Below, piece after piece: positions 24,676-32,456 of a stretch of 32,456 nucleotides of DNA. Source of the stretch: Pseudomonadales bacterium (lineage in GTDB: Bacteria; Pseudomonadota; Gammaproteobacteria; Pseudomonadales; Pseudohongiellaceae); assembly GCA_022825945.1 (NCBI GenBank), contig JAJDVS010000040.1, positions 1-32,456 of the forward strand. Reading direction: 5' to 3'. The stretch's first letter is position 1, and the number at the start of each line of letters is the position of its first letter. The notes beneath the pieces were generated by a model, which made no database searches, was not told where the DNA came from, and worked only from the letters and a program-made list of their open reading frames with translations. A program made the translations under genes and the position numbers.

Positions 24676-26766
24676 ATGGCGAGCAAGGAAATCGAGGCCG
24701 GCGATCCGGACTTTCAGGGCGCGCGGCGGGACCGGAAAGGCGGCTGGTTTTCCCTGTACTCCGCCCATGCCGAGGCCGTTGAACTCTGTCTTTTTGACCC
24801 GAGCGGCAGGCATCCGATCGAAAGCCTGTTCCTGCCGGAGCAGACTCATGGCGTCTGGCACGGTTTTGTGCCCCGGCTTCCGGCGGGAGCCAGTTACGGC
24901 TACCGCGTACACGGCCCCTACGCGCCACACGCCGGACACCGCTTCAATCCCGCCAAGCTTTTGCTCGACCCTTTCGCCCGGGGGATGGTGGGAGAGTTCC
25001 GCTGGGACGAATCACACTTCGGCTACGAGCGGGATCATCCCGAACTCGACCTCGTACCCGACCGCCGCGACAATGCCCCCTTCATGCCCAAGGGGACACC
25101 CATCAATCTTGCCGCGCCCCATGGCGCACCCCATGGGACACCCATCGCACCCTCCCCCCGGATCCCCTGGCCGCAGACCGTCATCTACGAGTGCCATGTA
25201 AAGGGATTCACCCGTCTGCATCCGGTGCTGCCGGAATCCCTGCGGGGCAGCTACGCCGGTCTGGCCCGGCCGGAAATCATCGGCTACCTGAAATCCCTCG
25301 GCGTCACCACGGTGGAATTGATGCCGGTGCACGCCTTCATCGGTGAATACGGCATCGCCCAAAAGGGGCTGACAAACTACTGGGGCTACAACAGCCTGAA
25401 CTTCTTCTGCCCGCACCCCGCCTACGGCCGGCGGAACGCCGCAGCCGAGTTTCGCGCCATGGTGGACGCCTTCCACGAGGCTGGCCTCGAAGTCATTCTC
25501 GATGTGGTGTTCAACCATACCTGCGAAGGCGACCAGCTCGGCCCCACACTCAGTTACCGGGGAATCGACAATCGCAGCTACTACCAGTTGCTCCCCGGCG
25601 ACCGGCGCTTCTACATCAACGACAGCGGCTGCGGCAACAGCATCAACATCGCGCATCCCCAGGTGCTGCGTCTGATCCTGGACAGCCTGCGCCACTGGGT
25701 TCGGGAGATGGGCGTTGATGGCTTCCGGTTTGATCTGGCGGCGATGCTTGGCCGCCGGGAATGGGGATTCGATCCTGGAGCGCCCCTGTTCCAGGCGTTG
25801 ACCGAGGATCCGGCCCTCGCCGGAGTCAAGCTCATTGCGGAACCCTGGGACCTTGGCCCCGGCGGCTACCAACTGGGCGCCTTCCCACCGCCCTGGGCGG
25901 AATGGAACGACCGCTATCGTGATACCATGCGCCGCTTCTGGCGCGGCGACCCGGAACAGTTGCCCGAACTGGGGCGCAGGCTGCACGGCTCCAGCGACCT
26001 GTTCGAAGCCGGCGGGCGCAAACCCTGGGCAAGCATCAACCACATCGCCTGTCACGACGGCTTCACCCTGCGTGACCTGGTGAGTTACGGACAGCGTCAC
26101 AACGAAGCCAACGGAGAAGAAAACCGGGACGGTCACAAGGGCAACTTCAGCGACAATTTCGGCTTCGAGGGGCCGAGCGCCGACCCGGCTGTGGACAGCA
26201 GTCGCTGGCGGCGGCAGGCCAATCTGCTGGCCACCCTGGCGCTTTCCCAGGGCGTGCCGATGATCACGGCGGGAGACGAATTCGGTCGCAGCCAGCGCGG
26301 CAACAACAACGCCTGGTGCCAGGACAATGAACTGAACTGGATCGACTGGGATTCCATTGTCCCCGCCGGTCGGGAATTGCGGGAATTCGTCGCCAGGCTG
26401 TTCGCCCTGCGGCGGCGCTTCCCGGCATTGCAGGCAAGGGAATACCGCCACGGCGACATCGAATGGCTGGCGGAAGACGGCAGTCCCATGGGCGCTGCGC
26501 GCTGGCACGAGCCCGACCGGCGCCTGCTCGGCTACCTGCTGCGGGAAGCCGGCGCAAGCCTGCTGGCGATCTTCAATGCTTCGGATGAAGACGCCGAGTT
26601 TCGCCTGCCCGGGGCGCCGGCAGGAAACTGGGAACTGTTACTGGATACCACTGCATTGAACAAGCCAACAGAAAACGGGATTTTCGCTCCGGGCCGGACC
26701 ATCACGGCGGCCGGACAATCCGCGCGCCTGCTGCTGAATCCATCAGCAAAATGGGAAGAAAGTTGA
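24676..26766 (+). CDS. glgX: Glycogen debranching enzyme (GH13_11, isoamylase type)
   Basis: GlgX removes the short alpha-1,6 side chains left by phosphorylase. The 696-residue protein has a CBM48-like N-terminus (WFSLYSAHAEAVELCLFDPS) and a GH13 barrel. The nucleophile is Asp 353 in GFRFDLAAMLGR, the acid Glu 389 in LIAEPWDLG, and the third acid Asp 461 in ACHDGFTL. The subfamily signature GDEFGRSQRGNNNAWCQDNE follows. The usual MPLGAT-type opening is replaced by a short charged lead. Near residues 140-163 an extra Pro/Ala/His-rich stretch includes GTPI twice, encoded by a repeated GGGACACCCATC. It starts 8 bases after glgB and overlaps glgP by 16 bases. Confidence 0.95.
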   Translation: MASKEIEAGDPDFQGARRDRKGGWFSLYSAHAEAVELCLFDPSGRHPIESLFLPEQTHGVWHGFVPRLPAGASYGYRVHGPYAPHAGHRFNPAKLLLDPFARGMVGEFRWDESHFGYERDHPELDLVPDRRDNAPFMPKGTPINLAAPHGAPHGTPIAPSPRIPWPQTVIYECHVKGFTRLHPVLPESLRGSYAGLARPEIIGYLKSLGVTTVELMPVHAFIGEYGIAQKGLTNYWGYNSLNFFCPHPAYGRRNAAAEFRAMVDAFHEAGLEVILDVVFNHTCEGDQLGPTLSYRGIDNRSYYQLLPGDRRFYINDSGCGNSINIAHPQVLRLILDSLRHWVREMGVDGFRFDLAAMLGRREWGFDPGAPLFQALTEDPALAGVKLIAEPWDLGPGGYQLGAFPPPWAEWNDRYRDTMRRFWRGDPEQLPELGRRLHGSSDLFEAGGRKPWASINHIACHDGFTLRDLVSYGQRHNEANGEENRDGHKGNFSDNFGFEGPSADPAVDSSRWRRQANLLATLALSQGVPMITAGDEFGRSQRGNNNAWCQDNELNWIDWDSIVPAGRELREFVARLFALRRRFPALQAREYRHGDIEWLAEDGSPMGAARWHEPDRRLLGYLLREAGASLLAIFNASDEDAEFRLPGAPAGNWELLLDTTALNKPTENGIFAPGRTITAAGQSARLLLNPSAKWEES

Positions 26767-29252
26767 ACTCCCGGGCGCCGCTGCCGGACTTGCCGGCCGA
26801 AGATTCCCGGCGCGAGCCCCATGCCCCGGAAGATTCCGCCGCCGACATCAGCCGCGACCTGCATCGCCATTTCGAATACACCCTCGGTCGCGACGAGTTC
26901 GGCGAGTCCCGTCATTATCTCTATACCGCCCTGGCCATCACGATTCGCGACCGCATGGTGGGCCGCTGGCGAGCCACCCGGGAGCGCTACCGCCGCGACC
27001 GGGTCAAGCGGGTCAGCTATCTGTCCATGGAATACCTGATGGGGCGGACCCTGGGCAATGCCCTGCTCAATCTCGATATCGAGGAGGAAGTGCGCGAAGC
27101 CCTCAAGGCCTGGTCCTGCGCCCTGGAACAACTGGAAGAAGAGGAAGCCGACGCCGGGCTCGGCAATGGCGGCCTTGGCCGTCTCGCCGCCTGCTTTCTC
27201 GACAGTTGCGCGACCCTGGAGATTCCGGTGACCGGCTACGGCATCCGCTACGAATACGGCATGTTCCGCCAGACCATCGAAGAGGGCGTCCAGGTCGAGC
27301 AGCCGGACCCCTGGCTGCGCCATGGCAATCCCTGGGAAATCGAAAGCCCCGACGCCAGCCGCCGGGTCAAGTTCTTCGGCCGCCTCGACAAGTATCAGGA
27401 CGAAACCGGGGAGCTGCAGGTGCGCTGGGTCGATACCACCGACGTGCTCGCGGTGCCCTGGGATCTGCCGGTCCCCGGCTACCGCAACCAGACCGTGAAC
27501 ACCCTGCGGCTGTGGAAATCGGAAGCCACCGACAGATTCAACCTGGCGGAATTCAATGCCGGCAGCTATACCGACGCCGTGGCGGCCAAGAACCTCGCCG
27601 AACAGATCACCATGGTGCTGTATCCCAACGACGCCAGCGAGGCCGGCAAGGAACTGCGCCTGCGCCAGCAGTACTTCCTCGCCTCGGCGAGCCTGCAGGA
27701 TGTGATCTGGCGCTGGACCCGGGACCATGGCGAGGACTTCAGCGACTTCGCCGGGAAAAACGTATTCCAGTTGAACGACACCCATCCCACGGTGGCCATC
27801 GCCGAAATGATGCGGCTGCTCATCGACGATCACGGCCTGCCCTGGGATGCGGCCTGGGCCATCACCACCGAAACCATGGCCTACACCAACCACACCCTGC
27901 TGCCGGAAGCGCTGGAATCCTGGCGGGTCAGCCTGTTCGGACAATTGCTGCCGCGCCTGCTCGACATCATCTTCGAGATCAACGCGCGCTTCCTGGCCCG
28001 GGTGGAAGCGCTTTGGCCCGGAGATCAGGACCGGCGCGAGCGCATGTCGATCATCAGCGGAGGCGACCATCCCATGGTGCGGATGGCCTATCTCGGCATC
28101 GTCGGCAGTTTTTCGGTGAACGGGGTATCCGAATTGCACAGCAAGCTGCTCACGCAAACCCTGTTTCGCGATTTTTTCGAGCTGTGGCCGGCAAAATTCA
28201 ACAGCAAGACCAATGGCGTCACCCCCCGGCGCTGGCTGGCCCATTGCAATCGGGGCCTGGGCGGGCTTGTCACCGATACCATCGGCGCCGGCTGGACGCG
28301 GGACCTGAACGCGCTGGAAGGCCTCAATGCCCATGCCGCGGACCCGGCGTTCACCAGTCGCTTCCTTGCCGTGCGGCGGGACAACAAGCAGCGGCTGGCG
28401 CGTCTCGTACAGCGCGAATGCGGCGTGGATTTCCATCCCGAATGGCTGTTCGACGTGCAGGTCAAGCGCTTTCACGAATACAAGCGGCAACTGCTCAATG
28501 TGCTGCACATCATTCATCTCCATGACCGCATCCTGCGTGGCGACGCCGGGCAAATGCAGCCGCGCTGCGTCCTCATCGGCGGCAAGGCGGCGCCGGGCTA
28601 TGTCATGGCCAAGCGCATCCTCCAGCTTGTCAACCACGTCGCCGAGGTGGTCAATGGCGAACCCGCGTGCCGGGACTTGCTGCGGGTCGCCTTCCTGCCG
28701 GACTACCGGGTCACTTCCATGGAAGTCATCTGCCCCGGCACGGACCTGTCACAGCAGATCTCCACCGCGGGCAACGAGGCCTCCGGCACCGGCAACATGA
28801 AATTCATGATGAACGGCGCGGTCACCATCGGCACCCTGGACGGCGCCAATATCGAAATTCTCGACGCCGTGGGCGAAGACAACTTCTTTCTGTTCGGGCT
28901 CACCGCCGGGCAGGTCCGCGAACGGCGGGCGAATTATCAGCCCGACTCCATCATCGCCGGCGACAGCGACCTCGCCCGGGTGATGCAACTGCTGGAATCC
29001 GGCCACTTCGATCTGGCCGGGGAAGGCGTCTTTCGGGATATCATCGGCGCCATTCGCCACCCTCACGAGCCCTGGATGACCGCGGCGGACTTTCGCGGCT
29101 ATGTCGACGCCCAGCAGCGCGCGGCGGCGGCTTTTGCCGACCCGGCGCGCTGGACGCCCATGAGCATTGCCAATATCGCCGCCAGCGGCCGCTTTTCCAG
29201 CGACCGCACCATCAGGGACTACCGCGACGGCATCTGGTATCAAGGCAGGTAA
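26751..29252 (+). CDS. glgP: Glycogen/alpha-glucan phosphorylase
   Basis: GlgP releases glucose-1-phosphate from the non-reducing ends of glycogen using pyridoxal phosphate. The 833-residue protein is of usual length. It shows [83 protein letters not shown] and [12 protein letters not shown]. The cofactor site is [20 protein letters not shown] with Lys 684. The first 35 residues are variable. The ATG at 26751 lies inside the end of glgX, which suggests coupled translation of the two degradation enzymes. Whether it is tuned to glycogen or maltodextrin cannot be judged; the cluster favours glycogen. Confidence 0.96.
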   Translation: MGRKLNSRAPLPDLPAEDSRREPHAPEDSAADISRDLHRHFEYTLGRDEFGESRHYLYTALAITIRDRMVGRWRATRERYRRDRVKRVSYLSMEYLMGRTLGNALLNLDIEEEVREALKAWSCALEQLEEEEADAGLGNGGLGRLAACFLDSCATLEIPVTGYGIRYEYGMFRQTIEEGVQVEQPDPWLRHGNPWEIESPDASRRVKFFGRLDKYQDETGELQVRWVDTTDVLAVPWDLPVPGYRNQTVNTLRLWKSEATDRFNLAEFNAGSYTDAVAAKNLAEQITMVLYPNDASEAGKELRLRQQYFLASASLQDVIWRWTRDHGEDFSDFAGKNVFQLNDTHPTVAIAEMMRLLIDDHGLPWDAAWAITTETMAYTNHTLLPEALESWRVSLFGQLLPRLLDIIFEINARFLARVEALWPGDQDRRERMSIISGGDHPMVRMAYLGIVGSFSVNGVSELHSKLLTQTLFRDFFELWPAKFNSKTNGVTPRRWLAHCNRGLGGLVTDTIGAGWTRDLNALEGLNAHAADPAFTSRFLAVRRDNKQRLARLVQRECGVDFHPEWLFDVQVKRFHEYKRQLLNVLHIIHLHDRILRGDAGQMQPRCVLIGGKAAPGYVMAKRILQLVNHVAEVVNGEPACRDLLRVAFLPDYRVTSMEVICPGTDLSQQISTAGNEASGTGNMKFMMNGAVTIGTLDGANIEILDAVGEDNFFLFGLTAGQVRERRANYQPDSIIAGDSDLARVMQLLESGHFDLAGEGVFRDIIGAIRHPHEPWMTAADFRGYVDAQQRAAAAFADPARWTPMSIANIAASGRFSSDRTIRDYRDGIWYQGR

Positions 29253-29281
29253 ATCGCAACGCAGCGGCGGAGGCAGGACCA

Positions 29282-32238
<2,957 letters not shown>

Positions 32239-32255
32239 CCATCGGAGGCGGTAAA

Positions 32256-32456
32256 GTGAGAATCTGCATGCTTGCCGCGGAAAACGGCGCGATTCCCGGC
32301 GCCAAGGTCGGTGGTCTCGGCGATGTGGCAAGAGACATTCCACGAGCGTTGGCGGAACTCGGACATGAGATTGACGTCGTCATGCCGGGCTACGGGCACT
32401 TCGCCGAATCGACCGGCGCCGAACGGCAAGCGCCGCTCATGGCGCGCTTCCGCGGG
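32256..32456 (+). CDS. glgA: Glycogen synthase, N-terminal part
   Basis: The gene runs off the right edge; 67 codons are seen. A GTG at 32256 with GGAGG seven bases before it opens VRICMLAAENGAIPGAKVGG, continuing LGDVARDIPRALAELGHE and VVMPGYGHF. The KVGGLGDV motif (Lys 17) is the ADP-glucose-binding signature of GT5 starch/glycogen synthases, and the rest is the first Rossmann unit. GlgA extends alpha-1,4-glucan chains. A close relative acting on other acceptors cannot be excluded without the rest, but the operon supports glycogen synthase. Confidence 0.88.
   Translation, partial: MRICMLAAENGAIPGAKVGGLGDVARDIPRALAELGHEIDVVMPGYGHFAESTGAERQAPLMARFRG

Noticed and set aside
22787-24928. Long minus-strand open frame opposite glgB, and similar ones opposite gcvP, pgm and glgP
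   Set aside because: They are shadows produced by high GC codon use on the real strand and have no recognisable domains.

Overview
The window looks like a stretch of a GC-rich gammaproteobacterial chromosome, probably from an environmental or marine lineage. The glycine cleavage proteins resemble the E. coli ones (GcvT aligns without gaps over its first 100 residues). GcvP is a single chain, and a TonB receptor with its own TonB-like partner is present. No rRNA or tRNA gene was seen, so the exact lineage is open.

1-3976: a decayed defence or accessory block, visibly less GC-rich than the rest. It holds the start of a type I restriction methyltransferase (hsdM), a broken AlbA_2/RecG-like ATP-binding protein just upstream of it, and a small ORF on the other strand. 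Further on are a DUF2335 membrane protein with an in-frame stop, a 72-residue membrane protein, the first part of a NYN-domain protein, and the 3' half of an hsdS specificity gene. Four consecutive recognisable genes are damaged. Next to the hsdS remnant lies a (CCCA)n tract that should form a strong G-quadruplex on the minus strand. A set of nested hairpins sits just before gcvT.

3977-8839: gcvT-gcvH-gcvP, the glycine cleavage operon, then a small membrane-anchored protein of uncertain family. 9116-13581 (minus strand): a coupled operon of a DUF885 peptidase-like protein, a TAP-type alpha/beta hydrolase with one frameshift, and an unusual in-frame fusion of the front of a NatA-type ABC ATPase to the back of a NatB-type permease. 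13874-17268: a Tat-exported branched-chain-type substrate-binding protein, a cache-like sensor that ends straight after its HAMP domain, and an OFA-family MFS transporter. A 28-bp perfect inverted repeat follows, and then a 2Fe-2S ferredoxin (17526-17846).

18063-32456: a long run of closely spaced genes on the plus strand: a TonB-dependent receptor, a lipoprotein with two TonB C-terminal domains, then pgi, glgB, glgX, glgP, glgC, pgm and the start of glgA. The last seven form a nearly complete glycogen synthesis and breakdown pathway. Pgi and Pgm link fructose-6-P, glucose-6-P and glucose-1-P; GlgC makes ADP-glucose; GlgA elongates; GlgB branches; GlgP and GlgX degrade. A palindromic repeat plus three 24-bp tandem repeats lies inside the translated start of glgB.

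No single unmistakable new system was found. The best leads are the NatA-NatB fusion, the double-TonB_C lipoprotein joined to the glycogen cluster, the output-less HAMP sensor, the repeat that became GlgB coding sequence, and the 28-bp palindrome. Several broken genes could also be assembly or sequencing errors, which the sequence alone cannot decide.
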